Shown here piece after piece: positions 43,160-51,831 of a stretch of 64,000 nt of DNA (position 1 is the stretch's first letter; each line of letters starts with the position of its first letter). Under the pieces are notes generated by a model. That model made no database searches, had not been told where the DNA came from, and was given only the letters and a program-made list of their open reading frames with translations. The translations under genes were made by a program, and so were the position numbers. The DNA is from Holophagales bacterium UBA5066 (lineage in GTDB: Bacteria; Acidobacteriota; Thermoanaerobaculia; UBA5066), in NCBI GenBank assembly GCA_002414905.1, contig DIAY01000284.1, forward strand, positions 8,439 to 72,438, given 5' to 3'.

Positions 43160-44560
43160 TCATGCCTCGGCCTTCGCCGACGCGAGCTTGCTCTCCGAAG
43201 CCGCGGCGTCGACACCCTGGAGGTGGTTGAAGAAGGCGTTCAGCGCGACCGCGACGATCGAACAGAGAAGGATACCGCTGTGGAGGAGCGGGCTCAGCGC
43301 TTTCGGCAGCTGGTCGAAGAACTTCTCGGCGACCAGCGGGATCATCCCGAAGCCGATGGAGAGGGCGACGATGTAGAGGTTCAGGCGGTTCTTCGCGAAG
43401 TCGACGCCGCCGAGGATCCGGATTCCGGTCGCGCAGACCATGCCGAACATGACGATCCCGGCGCCCCCCAGAACGAACTGGGGGACGGAGGCGACGATGA
43501 CGGCGAGCTTCGGGACGAGGCCGAGGGTGAGAAGGATGACGCCGCCGAGGGCGGTGACCCAGCGGCTCTTCACGCCCGTCACCCCGACGAGGCCGACGTT
43601 CTGCGAGAACGAGGTATACGGGAAGGTGTTGAAGATGCCGCCGATCAGGGTGCCGAGACCGTCGACGCGCAGGCCGTCGGAAAGGTGTTTCTGGCTGATC
43701 TCCTTGCCGACGATGCTGCCGACGGCGAGGAACATGCCGAGCGACTCGATCATGACGACGACCATGACCATGCACATCGTCAGGCAGGCGACGAGGTTGA
43801 ACGACGGCATGCCGAACTGGAAGGGGTAGACGACGGCGAACCAGCTCGAGGTCGCGAGGCCGGAGAAGCTCACCTTGCCGAGCGCGATGGCGATGAGCAT
43901 CCCGAGGACGAGCCCCAGCAGGACCGAGATGTTCGAGAGGAAACCCTTCACGAACTTCGTGATGAAGAGGATGAAGACGAGGACGATCCCGGCGACCGCG
44001 AGGTGGAGCGGCGCTCCGTAGGCCGGGTTCGGGATCATCGGACCGGCGAGGTCCGCGGCATTCCTGATCATCGGGTTTCCGCCGGCGGCCCAGTTCACGC
44101 CGACGCCCATCAGGGAGATGCCGATGATGGTGATGATCGAGCCGGTCACGACGGGCGGGAAGAGCGGAAGCATCCGGCTGATGAGCGGTGCGACGAGGAT
44201 GCCGAAGATGCCGGCAACGATGACGGCTCCGTAGATCCCGAGAAGTCCGATCTCCGGGTTCGTCGCCATGACGATCATCGGGCTGACGGCTGCGAAGGTG
44301 ACCCCCATCATCACGGGGAGGCGGATGCCGAACCGCCAGACGCCGATCGACTGAACGAGGGTCGCGATACCGCACGCGAAGAGGTCCGCGTTGATGAGCA
44401 TCGCCATCTGGTCCTTCGGAAGCTTCAGCGCCCCGCCGACGATGAGGGGGACGGCGACGGCGCCCGCGTACATGACGAGGACGTGCTGGAGGCCGAGGAG
44501 GATCAGCCGGGTCGGCGGCAGGACCTCGTCGACCGGGTGAATGGCGTTCTGGTTTGCCAT
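43160..44560 (-). CDS. NCS2 family xanthine/uric acid/uracil permease
   Basis: 466 residues with about 12-14 membrane segments. NCS2 landmarks: LLGLQHVLVMYAGAVAVPLIVGGAL at the N-terminus, GIYGAVIVAGIFGILVAPLI, and the motif region FNTFPYTSFSQNVGLVGVTGVKSRWV. It is a proton or sodium symporter of the inner membrane. The cluster points to xanthine, hypoxanthine or urate as substrate rather than uracil. It lies 15 bp downstream of ygfK and 43 bp upstream of the Tsx-like gene. Confidence 0.92.
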   Translation of the reverse strand: MANQNAIHPVDEVLPPTRLILLGLQHVLVMYAGAVAVPLIVGGALKLPKDQMAMLINADLFACGIATLVQSIGVWRFGIRLPVMMGVTFAAVSPMIVMATNPEIGLLGIYGAVIVAGIFGILVAPLISRMLPLFPPVVTGSIITIIGISLMGVGVNWAAGGNPMIRNAADLAGPMIPNPAYGAPLHLAVAGIVLVFILFITKFVKGFLSNISVLLGLVLGMLIAIALGKVSFSGLATSSWFAVVYPFQFGMPSFNLVACLTMCMVMVVVMIESLGMFLAVGSIVGKEISQKHLSDGLRVDGLGTLIGGIFNTFPYTSFSQNVGLVGVTGVKSRWVTALGGVILLTLGLVPKLAVIVASVPQFVLGGAGIVMFGMVCATGIRILGGVDFAKNRLNLYIVALSIGFGMIPLVAEKFFDQLPKALSPLLHSGILLCSIVAVALNAFFNHLQGVDAAASESKLASAKAEA

Positions 44561-44575
44561 GTTCTCTCCTCGGAC

Positions 44576-47500
44576 TCAGATTCCGACAGCGTCGGAGCTC
44601 GTGAGGGGCGGAAGGGCGGGCTCCGCGTGGAGCAGCGCGATCAGAAGGGCGCAGGTCCCGAGGTCGAGGGCAGTGCCCTCAGCAGGCGCCCCCTCGACGC
44701 GGGCGTCGAGGAGCGTCCAGCTCGCCGGATCGAGCGTCGCGCGGAGCGTGTCCGAGCGGTACTCGGCGACGCCGTCACGGCGCTCGAGACGATGAGGGCG
44801 GCCGGCGATCCTGGCCTCGATCGCGACGGTGCCGCCAACGCGAGACATCCGGAAGGCGTCGCCTTTCGCCTCGGCAAAGCCGAGCGGGTCGATCCAGAAG
44901 GTCGGCTTGTCACGGTGCGGCGAGCCGGAGGTCGGGCAGAAGCTGACGCAGTTGCCGCACTCGTTGCAGGCGTCGCCGAGGTTGACGATCTGGACGCCCT
45001 GCTCGACTTTCAGCTTCGTCGTCCCCTTCGGGACGGCGCGCCCCGCCTCGACGACGAACGACGGGAGCTCTATTTCGAGGGGCGGGAGGACGTACGCCTG
45101 GTTCGCCAGGTTCGGGCAGACGATGACGCAGAGGCTGCAGACCTCGTCGCAGTCGAGGCAGCGGGCCGCCTCGCGGCGAGCCGCCTCGGGGTCCAGAGAG
45201 AGGAGGACCTCGGCAAAGCCGCCGCGGTCGGAGACGGGGAGCTCGGGGACGGGCTCGGGGCCGACGAGCCGGGACTTCTTCTCCATCATCGCGGCGACGG
45301 AGGTCCCCTTCGGGAGATGCGGCTCGGCGAGGGGAAGGGCGAGGCCGTGGCGCCGTGCGATCTCGTCGGCGGCGGCGCGGCCGTCGGCGACGGCCTTGAT
45401 GATCGAGGCGGGGCCGCGGACGACGTCTCCCCCCGCGAAGAAGCTCTCGCGCGAGGTCTCGCCCGTCTCGAGGCCGGCCTTCAGCGTTCCGTCGCGCCGG
45501 GTGTCGAGCGTCGTGCCCCCGAGGAACTCGAGAGCCGTTTCCTGGCCGATCGCCGTGACGATCGTGTCAGCGGGGATCACGACCTCGCTCCCGTCGAGCG
45601 GGACGGGGCGCGGGCGGCCGGAGGCGTCGGGCTCTCCGAGCTTCATCCGGGTGCAGGCGAGGCCGACGGCTCGGCCGTTCTCGACGACGACGCGCGCCGG
45701 GGCGAGGAGGTCCATCAGGCCGATCCCTTCCACCTCACAGTCGTGGATCTCGGCCGGATCGGCGGGCATCTCGGCCCGGGTCCGCCGGTAGACGAGCGAG
45801 ACTTCGCCGTCGCCGACGAGGCGTTTCGCGGACCTGGCGCCGTCCATCGCGGAGTTGCCGCCGCCGACGACGAGCACGCGCTTGCCGAGATCGCGATTGC
45901 CCCCCTCGCGGAGGCCGTCGAGGAACTCGAGCGCGTCGACGACGCCCTCGGCGTCTTCGCCGGGGATCCCGAGCTTCTTCCCCTTCTGGGCGCCGACGCC
46001 GAGGAAGACGTAATCGAAGCGGGTGCGGAGGTCGTCGAGGGAGACGTCCTTTCCGACGGCGGTGTTCAGGTGGGTCTTCACCCCGAGCGAGGCGAGCCGG
46101 TCGAGGTCGACCTTCAGCTTGTCGTCGTCGAGGCGGTAGCGCGGAACCGCGCCGCCGACCATGCCGCCGGCGCGCCCCTTCGCTTCGAAAAGCTCGGCCT
46201 CGATGCCGGCGCGCGCGAGGTTCAGGGCGGCGGAGATCCCGGCCGGTCCGGCGCCGATGATGGCGACCTTCACGCCCTTCGCCTCGCCTGCGACCTCGGG
46301 CCTGCTGATGCCGTTCTCGAAGGCGAAGCGCTTGATCTCGCGGATGCCGAGCGGTGCGTCGTAGAGGTTCCTCACGCAGCGGTCGGTACACGGGTGATCG
46401 CAGATGCTGCCGGTAACGCCGGGGAGGGCGTTCGAGCGGCGGATGACCTCGATCGCCTCGTCGTTGCGCCCGTGCGCGACGAGCCAGAGGTAGTCGGGGA
46501 TGTTCTGGTGCGCCGGGCAGGCCTCCATGCAGGGAGCCGCGATGCAGTCGAAGGGGCCGAGGGGACGCGAACCCTTGAAAGCGAGGGGCCGTTCGCGGCG
46601 GGCGAAGCGGCTGCCGCGTCCGCCTTTGACGACCCGCTCGGCGTGCCGGGCGAGGTTCCAGCGCCGGCCGCGGCCGTCCGAGGTCTTCTCGACGAAGGCG
46701 TCGAGACTCCCGGCGCCGGCGGCGTCCATTGCTCCACCGAGGTTCGTCAGGTACTGGTTCAGGCGGGCGTAGCCGCCGGGCTTGAGCAGGTCGGTGCAGA
46801 CCGTGATCGGGGCGACGCCGTCGGCGACGAGGTCGGGGAAGTTCCAGGCGTCGGCGCCTCCGCAGAAGCTGATCGGCACCTGCCCGTCGAGCTCGTCGTC
46901 GACGAGGCGGGCGAGCGTGAGCGTGAGCGGATGGAGCGCCCGCCCCGACATGTACATCATCTTCTCGTTCGCCGGGAAGACGGGGCGGTGGTTGACGACC
47001 TCGAGGGTGTTCGAGAGCTTCACGCCGAACTCGCGGCCGGCGGCGCGGGCCGTCTGGGCGAGGCGCCGGACCATGGGCAGCGCGTCGGGCCAGCACGGGT
47101 CGTGGCCGAAGGCCGCGTCGGGAACTTCGATGCCGAAGCCGAACGTGCTGTTGAGGAGGCCGCGGAGCCGCTCGGGGCCGAGAAGTGTCGGATTCAGCTT
47201 GACCCAGGCGTGGACGCCGACCTCCTCGAGGAGGTGGCGGGCGATCCGCTCGATCTCCGCGGGAGGGCAGCCGTGCATCGTCGAGAGGGTGATGTGCTCG
47301 GAGATCGAGGTCGGAATCTCGACGTCGCGGACGCCGGGCCAGACCTTCGCGACCGCGTCGACGGCGGCGGGGAGGGCGTCCTTCGCGTCGCGGATCGAAG
47401 CGATGAAGTGCTGGACGCGGGGGCTCTGGATTCCCTCCAGGTTGTAGCCGACGCTCATGTTGAAGAGCGTTCCGGGGCCCGGGAGGGAGAGCCTGGCGGC

Positions 47501-47899
47501 CAGGGCGTGGACGAGGACCCACGCCTTGAGGTACTCGTCGAAGGACTGCTCGAGCTTCAGCTCCTGCGACCACTCGCAGTTGAAGGTCTCGTCGGCCGAG
47601 TCGATGCAGGGGCGGCTCACCTCGAGCTCGTCCAGGATCTGCACCGTCTTGAGCTCGATGAAGCGGGCGCCGCAGAGCCAGCTGGCGACGATGTTCTGCG
47701 CGAGCTGGCTGTGGGGGCCCGCCGCGACGCCGAGCGGTGCGGCGAGTTCCCTGCCGAGGAGGCGGGAGGAGAACCGGGGCTCGGGCCGCGCGACGCAGGC
47801 CCTCGGAATCCCGAGGACCGTGTCGCGCGTCTCGAGGTCGCCGAACACCCAACGCGCGAGGAGCTCGAGAGGGAGAGGACGGAAGGCTTTTTCCACCAT
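44576..47899 (-). CDS. ygfK: YgfK family putative selenate reductase / Fe-S flavoprotein
   Basis: 1107 residues. Domains: an N-terminal TIM barrel like dihydroorotate/dihydropyrimidine dehydrogenase (1-430, ISEHITLSTMHGCPP), a GltD-type Fe-S region (about 475-560, Cys in AAPCMEACPAHQN and CDHPCTDRC), FAD motif AIIGAGPAGISAALNLARAG, NAD motif VLVVGGGNSAMDGARSA, and C-terminal ferredoxin clusters CLDCDEVCSLCVIVCP and CNECGNCVSFCP. The family was named a putative selenate reductase, but the layout also fits an NAD(P)H-dependent reductase of a purine/pyrimidine ring or an electron partner for the FAD-less xanthine dehydrogenase. ATG 47899 has GAGGAGGTCGTC. Confidence 0.93.
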   Translation of the reverse strand: MVEKAFRPLPLELLARWVFGDLETRDTVLGIPRACVARPEPRFSSRLLGRELAAPLGVAAGPHSQLAQNIVASWLCGARFIELKTVQILDELEVSRPCIDSADETFNCEWSQELKLEQSFDEYLKAWVLVHALAARLSLPGPGTLFNMSVGYNLEGIQSPRVQHFIASIRDAKDALPAAVDAVAKVWPGVRDVEIPTSISEHITLSTMHGCPPAEIERIARHLLEEVGVHAWVKLNPTLLGPERLRGLLNSTFGFGIEVPDAAFGHDPCWPDALPMVRRLAQTARAAGREFGVKLSNTLEVVNHRPVFPANEKMMYMSGRALHPLTLTLARLVDDELDGQVPISFCGGADAWNFPDLVADGVAPITVCTDLLKPGGYARLNQYLTNLGGAMDAAGAGSLDAFVEKTSDGRGRRWNLARHAERVVKGGRGSRFARRERPLAFKGSRPLGPFDCIAAPCMEACPAHQNIPDYLWLVAHGRNDEAIEVIRRSNALPGVTGSICDHPCTDRCVRNLYDAPLGIREIKRFAFENGISRPEVAGEAKGVKVAIIGAGPAGISAALNLARAGIEAELFEAKGRAGGMVGGAVPRYRLDDDKLKVDLDRLASLGVKTHLNTAVGKDVSLDDLRTRFDYVFLGVGAQKGKKLGIPGEDAEGVVDALEFLDGLREGGNRDLGKRVLVVGGGNSAMDGARSAKRLVGDGEVSLVYRRTRAEMPADPAEIHDCEVEGIGLMDLLAPARVVVENGRAVGLACTRMKLGEPDASGRPRPVPLDGSEVVIPADTIVTAIGQETALEFLGGTTLDTRRDGTLKAGLETGETSRESFFAGGDVVRGPASIIKAVADGRAAADEIARRHGLALPLAEPHLPKGTSVAAMMEKKSRLVGPEPVPELPVSDRGGFAEVLLSLDPEAARREAARCLDCDEVCSLCVIVCPNLANQAYVLPPLEIELPSFVVEAGRAVPKGTTKLKVEQGVQIVNLGDACNECGNCVSFCPTSGSPHRDKPTFWIDPLGFAEAKGDAFRMSRVGGTVAIEARIAGRPHRLERRDGVAEYRSDTLRATLDPASWTLLDARVEGAPAEGTALDLGTCALLIALLHAEPALPPLTSSDAVGI

Positions 47900-47939
47900 G
47901 ACGACCTCCTCGGGCAGCGGATCGTTTCGCGGGGCTACT

Positions 47940-49505
47940 TCACTTCGTGGCGACGAAGACGCTCGGGAAGCGAGCCAGGAACGCGGCGCAGTGGATGAGC
48001 TCGCGGGTGTCGAGACACTCGCCGATCTTGTGGGTGTTCTGCTCGATACCGGTGCCGAAGCCGAACATCGCGGGATACTTGTACGGTCCGCTCTCGATCC
48101 AGGCCTTGCCCGCAGCACCCGGGATCTTCGCGGCCTTCGGGACCGGGAAGCCGACGCCGTCGGTGGAGAAAACCCAGCGCTCGACGCGGGGCTCCTTCGT
48201 CAGGACTCCGCCCTCGCCGATCTTCCCGTCGACGTTCGGGCTCACGACGCCCTTGTAGGCCGCGACAGCCGCGCGGATCGACGGGTGATCTTCGGGGGTG
48301 ACCCAGCCGAGGTAGACCTGCGGGTTGTTCAGGACGTAGCCCTTCCAGCTCGCGTCGGTGTAGACCGGGATGGAGACCTCGACCGAAAGGCCGGCCTCGC
48401 GCGCGGCGGCGACGGAGGAGAGGCGCTCGACGTCGGCGACGGCCTGCTCGGGAGTCTCGCCGATCGTCAGGCGGCGGTCGAAGCGGAAGACGAGCTTCTC
48501 GGGGACGGCGCAGTCGCTCGGCGTGTCGAGGCGGGCCCAGGAGGCCGTCCGCGTGCCGTGGCCGAGGAACGGATCGTCGAGGAAGCCGTCGCGCCTCTCG
48601 TAGGCCTCGGCGGCCTCCTTGACGATCGCGCCACCGTACTCGAGCGGGTTCTTGCCTTCCCACGGCATGGAGCCGTGGCACGACTTTCCCGTGACGGTGA
48701 CCTCGATCTGCATCCGGCCTCGCTGGCCACGGTAGATGCCGAGAGCGCCGCGCTTGCTGCAGCCCGTGCCGTCCGTGAGGATGACGACGTCGGGGATGAC
48801 CTCGGGCCCGGCCGTCGGGAAGACCTCGCGGTTGAGGTACATCGGGCCGGCGCCGTCGTTGTCCTCCTCGCAGACCGTGCCGTACGAGCGGACGATCGCA
48901 CCCCTCAGGGCACCCTCGCCCGTCAGCTCGACGAGGATCTTCGTGGCGATCGCGGCCGAGATGACGCCTCCGAGCTGGTCCGCGGAGCCGCGGCCGAAGA
49001 GGAGGTGGTCCCACTCGGACTCCGGCGGCACCCAGCCGAGCTCCTTCTTGAGGAACTCCCTGTTGATCTTCGCCTTGTCGATGAGGCCGTCGAAGCAGTC
49101 GGCCCCGACGACCTTCTCCTTCCACTGGGCGCGGAGGGGCTTGACGGTGTCGGTATGGCCGTCGATGTAGACGACCTTCTTCTGCGCCGCCGGGATGCCG
49201 TCGTTCGGGTCCTCGACCTGCCAGACGAGGTTGCCGAAACCGTCGAAGAAGACGTCCTCGGGCTTCCGCACGGCGTTGATCTCGATGATCTTCTTCCGGA
49301 GGTACTCGAGGCGGGGGAACTCGTGGTTCGAGGTGCCGCAGAGCGGGTCGCCCCCCTGATCGAGCGGCTTGTCGACGTAATCCGCAGGGATTCGGATCGC
49401 TTCCGCGAGGATCTCCCTGGCGAGGGGAAGGTACTTCACGGCGAGCTCGGCGATGCGGGCGTCGAGATCAGTGGCGACGGGGACCGGGGCGTTCAGTGTC
49501 GGCAT
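47940..49505 (-). CDS. ygeY: YgeY family selenium metabolism-linked M20 hydrolase
   Basis: 521 residues. Binuclear-zinc M20 motifs: IDGHTDTV (His, Asp), GRGSADQLGG (bridging Asp), CEEDNDG (catalytic Glu, metal Glu), VILTDGT, and a late DTRELIHC. A dimerisation domain sits between. Family members are linked to selenium-dependent Mo hydroxylase loci; the likely job is hydrolysis of an amide or ureido intermediate. It is the first gene after the promoter at 49777-49804 and has CGGAGGACGAT before ATG 49505. Confidence 0.92.
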   Translation of the reverse strand: MPTLNAPVPVATDLDARIAELAVKYLPLAREILAEAIRIPADYVDKPLDQGGDPLCGTSNHEFPRLEYLRKKIIEINAVRKPEDVFFDGFGNLVWQVEDPNDGIPAAQKKVVYIDGHTDTVKPLRAQWKEKVVGADCFDGLIDKAKINREFLKKELGWVPPESEWDHLLFGRGSADQLGGVISAAIATKILVELTGEGALRGAIVRSYGTVCEEDNDGAGPMYLNREVFPTAGPEVIPDVVILTDGTGCSKRGALGIYRGQRGRMQIEVTVTGKSCHGSMPWEGKNPLEYGGAIVKEAAEAYERRDGFLDDPFLGHGTRTASWARLDTPSDCAVPEKLVFRFDRRLTIGETPEQAVADVERLSSVAAAREAGLSVEVSIPVYTDASWKGYVLNNPQVYLGWVTPEDHPSIRAAVAAYKGVVSPNVDGKIGEGGVLTKEPRVERWVFSTDGVGFPVPKAAKIPGAAGKAWIESGPYKYPAMFGFGTGIEQNTHKIGECLDTRELIHCAAFLARFPSVFVATK

Positions 49506-49776
49506 ATCGTCCTCCGGAAGGTTTGCGCTTCAGGCTCATCTGTCGGGATGGAGTTCAAGGGCGTTGGACCCGTGGGGTCCTGCGGGCTGGAGAGGGTGAT
49601 GGGGGAGGTGGTCCTGCGGCTCACCGACGGCGTGGGGTGGGGAAGCTCGCCGGGGAACGCGACCGCGTTTGAGGGGAATCCGGGAGCCGCCGGTGCGATC
49701 GCGCGGGCCAGGCTTCTGTTGACCTTCGGATTCCGGGGGTTGAGAGAGCAGGCGTTCGATCTCACGTCCGCCCTGA

Positions 49777-49804
49777 AATCTATGCCTGAATGTCAGGATG
49801 TCAA
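49777..49804 (-). promoter_or_regulatory. Promoter of the purine catabolism cluster
   Basis: Minus-strand -35 TTGACA (49799-49804), 16-nt spacer, -10 TAGATT (49777-49782), in an AT-rich pocket. Predicted start near 49770. It is the only strong promoter-like sequence I see upstream of the 14 same-strand cluster genes. Confidence 0.65.
49785..49797. promoter_or_regulatory. Dyad (candidate operator) inside the cluster promoter
   Basis: CCTGA-ATG-TCAGG, a perfect 5+5 dyad with a 3-nt centre, fills the spacer between -35 and -10. A protein bound here would block RNA polymerase. The cognate regulator is not in the cluster. Confidence 0.5.
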
Positions 49805-49816
49805 TAAAATTCTGTG

Positions 49817-50413
49817 CTAGTCAGATAATTTATTTACCATGCGGCTTGTCGCAGGCTCCAGATCTGATCGAACGTCTATATCGCGTACAATGCCGGGATC
49901 ATCGCTCTTTAGCAGTACGAGTTCCGACGCGTGCCTGGCCAGAATGGACCTTGCACCGGCGTCCCCGGTGAGTCTGAGGATTTCCGGGAGAAGCACCCCT
50001 GCGAAGCCCACCGGGTGGCCTCTGCGCCCGCCGAAGGACGGAGCGACCAGAAGCGCGCCTTCCTTCAGCCTTCGGACGACTGCCCCGACCGTTTCGGGCC
50101 TGACGAAGGGCATGTCGGCCAGAGCCACGACCCATCCGTCCGCCGTGGAGGCGTTCGAGACGCCGAAGGCGAGGCTTGCACCCATCCCTTCGCTGGCTCC
50201 CGGGAAGGGAAGGACTTCGGCCCCCTCGGCCCTCAGGAGCGCCTCGAGCGGGAGGTCGCCGGGACGTACGACGGCGAGGAGCCGATCGACGGCGCTCCCG
50301 AGGGAGCGCGCCGACCGGACCCCGACAGGCGTCCCGTCCTCGAGCAGGGCGAGGAGCTTCCGTCCGCCGAAGCGGGCGCCGGCCCCCGCCGCGAGGAGGA
50401 TGCCGGCGATCAT
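49817..50413 (-). CDS. mocA: Molybdenum cofactor cytidylyltransferase (MocA/YgfJ-like)
   Basis: 198 residues, nucleotidyltransferase fold. The N-terminus MIAGILLAAGAGARFGGRKLLAL is the CTP-binding signature, and VVALADMPFVRPETV carries the metal Asp. It would convert Mo-molybdopterin to the cytosine dinucleotide form used by xanthine-dehydrogenase-type enzymes. ATG 50413 starts exactly at the signature strand; the frame extends to 50548 without homology. It lies on the same strand between purA and the cluster promoter, and its stop is 13 bp from the -35 box. Confidence 0.87.
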   Translation of the reverse strand: MIAGILLAAGAGARFGGRKLLALLEDGTPVGVRSARSLGSAVDRLLAVVRPGDLPLEALLRAEGAEVLPFPGASEGMGASLAFGVSNASTADGWVVALADMPFVRPETVGAVVRRLKEGALLVAPSFGGRRGHPVGFAGVLLPEILRLTGDAGARSILARHASELVLLKSDDPGIVRDIDVRSDLEPATSRMVNKLSD

Positions 50414-50447
50414 CGAATGGCCCTGCGCGAGCTCCTGGCCCCCGGCG

Positions 50448-51776
50448 TCAGTGGCGGGCGAGGGCGAGCCAGGAATCCAGGACGGTCCCGGACCGAATGA
50501 TGGTCTCTTCCCGCTTGGGGCCGGTCGACAGAATGGTGATGGGCGCACCCACGGCCTCTTCGAGCGCCGAGACGAATGCCCTCGCCGCCTCCGGGAGCCC
50601 GGAGAAGTCGCCGGTGCCGACGATCGACTTCTTCCATCCCGGGAAGGACCTGTAGACCGGTCTCGCCGCCTCGTAGTGGTCGGAGCGGGCAGGGACTTCC
50701 GTCACCGTCTTCCCGTTGATCTCGTAGGCGACGCAGATCTTCACCTCGTCGTGGTCGTCGAGGACGTCCATCTTCGTCAGCGCGATGCCGGCGAGGCCTC
50801 CGACGCGCAGGCTCGTCCGCGCAACGACGGCGTCGAACCAGCCGACCCTCCGCGGACGCCCGGTCACGGTTCCGAACTCGTTTCCGCGCCTGCGGATCCG
50901 CTCCCCGGTCTCGTCGAAGAGCTCGGTCGGGAAGGGCCCGGAGCCGACCCGTGTCGTGTAGGCCTTCATGATCCCCATCACGGCGCCGATGGCTGAAGGA
51001 GGGATCCCGAGGCCGGTGCAGGCGCCGCCCGGCCCGCAGGAGGAGGACGTTACGAACGGGTAGGTCCCGTGGTCGACGTCGAGCATGATTCCCTGTGCGC
51101 CTTCGCAGAGGAGGCGGGCGCCGGCGGCCAGCCTCTCGTTGAGAAGGGCCCGGGTGTCGGCGACGAGGGGGGCGAGCTCCCTGGCGTACTCGAGGTAGGT
51201 GTCGATCGTCTCGTCCACCTTCGGTGCGTCGAGGCCGTAGAAGTGCGAGAGGACGGCGGCCTGGTGCGTGAGGAGGGGACGGGCGAGAGAGACGAACCGG
51301 TCGGGGTCCACGAGATCGGCGATGCGGATGCCGCTCCGGTTCGCCTTCGACTCGTAGGCCGGACCGATCCCGCGTGACGTCGTTCCGATGTTCGCACCGC
51401 CGAGCGCCTGCTCACGGGCGCCGTCCAGGAGGGCATGGGTCGGGAGGATGACGTGGGCGCGGTCGGAGAGCTTCAGGTTCTCCGCCACCTCGACACCCGC
51501 GGCCCTCAGGCTCGCGATCTCGAAGACGAGGGCCTTCGGGTCCACGACGAGGCCGTTACCGATGACGTTCAGGACGCCTTTCCGGCAGATGCCGGACGGG
51601 ACGAGGCGAAGGGCGAAGTGTCGATCTTCGAACTTGACGGTGTGGCCGGCGTTGTGGCCGCCCTGGAAGCGCGCGACGACGTCGAAGGCCGGGGAGATCA
51701 GGTCGACGACCTTTCCCTTGCCTTCGTCGCCCCACTGCCCCCCGACGATCACGAAGGCGTTGCGAGACGTATTCAC
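50448..51776 (-). CDS. purA: Adenylosuccinate synthetase
   Basis: 442 residues. It condenses IMP and aspartate with GTP to adenylosuccinate, the first committed AMP step. GTP loop GGQWGDEGKGKVVD, IMP-binding FQGGHNAGHTV, GTTSRGIGPAY, CEGAQGIMLDVDHGTYPFVTSSS and the GTP/Asp loop NKMD-like LTKMDVL are present. The start is GTG 51776, just six bases downstream of a TAGAAT hexamer (51783-51788), so a leaderless transcript is possible. It is divergent from hutH across 55 bp. Confidence 0.97.
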   Translation of the reverse strand: MNTSRNAFVIVGGQWGDEGKGKVVDLISPAFDVVARFQGGHNAGHTVKFEDRHFALRLVPSGICRKGVLNVIGNGLVVDPKALVFEIASLRAAGVEVAENLKLSDRAHVILPTHALLDGAREQALGGANIGTTSRGIGPAYESKANRSGIRIADLVDPDRFVSLARPLLTHQAAVLSHFYGLDAPKVDETIDTYLEYARELAPLVADTRALLNERLAAGARLLCEGAQGIMLDVDHGTYPFVTSSSCGPGGACTGLGIPPSAIGAVMGIMKAYTTRVGSGPFPTELFDETGERIRRRGNEFGTVTGRPRRVGWFDAVVARTSLRVGGLAGIALTKMDVLDDHDEVKICVAYEINGKTVTEVPARSDHYEAARPVYRSFPGWKKSIVGTGDFSGLPEAARAFVSALEEAVGAPITILSTGPKREETIIRSGTVLDSWLALARH

Positions 51777-51831
51777 CGCGCGATTCTACCCGGCGGCGAA
51801 AGAACCAGCCGAATGCGAGAATTGCCGACCG

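Larger units (their letters stand above)
49506..49816 (-). other. Non-coding gap: leader of the purine cluster
   Basis: 311 bp without a convincing gene. Part from the promoter (49777-49804) the minus strand would carry a leader of about 265 nt before ygeY. It contains a small perfect hairpin (49566-49580, GGACCC/GGGTCC) and no recognisable riboswitch. The AT-rich stretch 49799-49840 at its upstream end, next to the mocA stop, contrasts with the surrounding GC-rich DNA. Confidence 0.55.

Noticed and set aside
43223..47998. 1591-codon plus-strand ORF antisense to ygfK and the permease
   Set aside because: Very rich in Arg, Glu, Asp, Gly and Val without any domain, while the opposite frame encodes two complete known proteins. 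It is a high-GC antisense artefact.
29306..49505. Selenocysteine codons or SECIS in the selenium-linked genes
   Set aside because: All enzymes are complete without in-frame TGA. In this system selenium is a labile cofactor, so Sec is not needed.
49493..49765. 90-codon minus-strand ORF in the ygeY leader
   Set aside because: Pro/Ser/Thr-rich with no domain, overlaps the ygeY start out of frame and lacks a ribosome site. More likely leader RNA; a regulatory leader peptide cannot be fully excluded.
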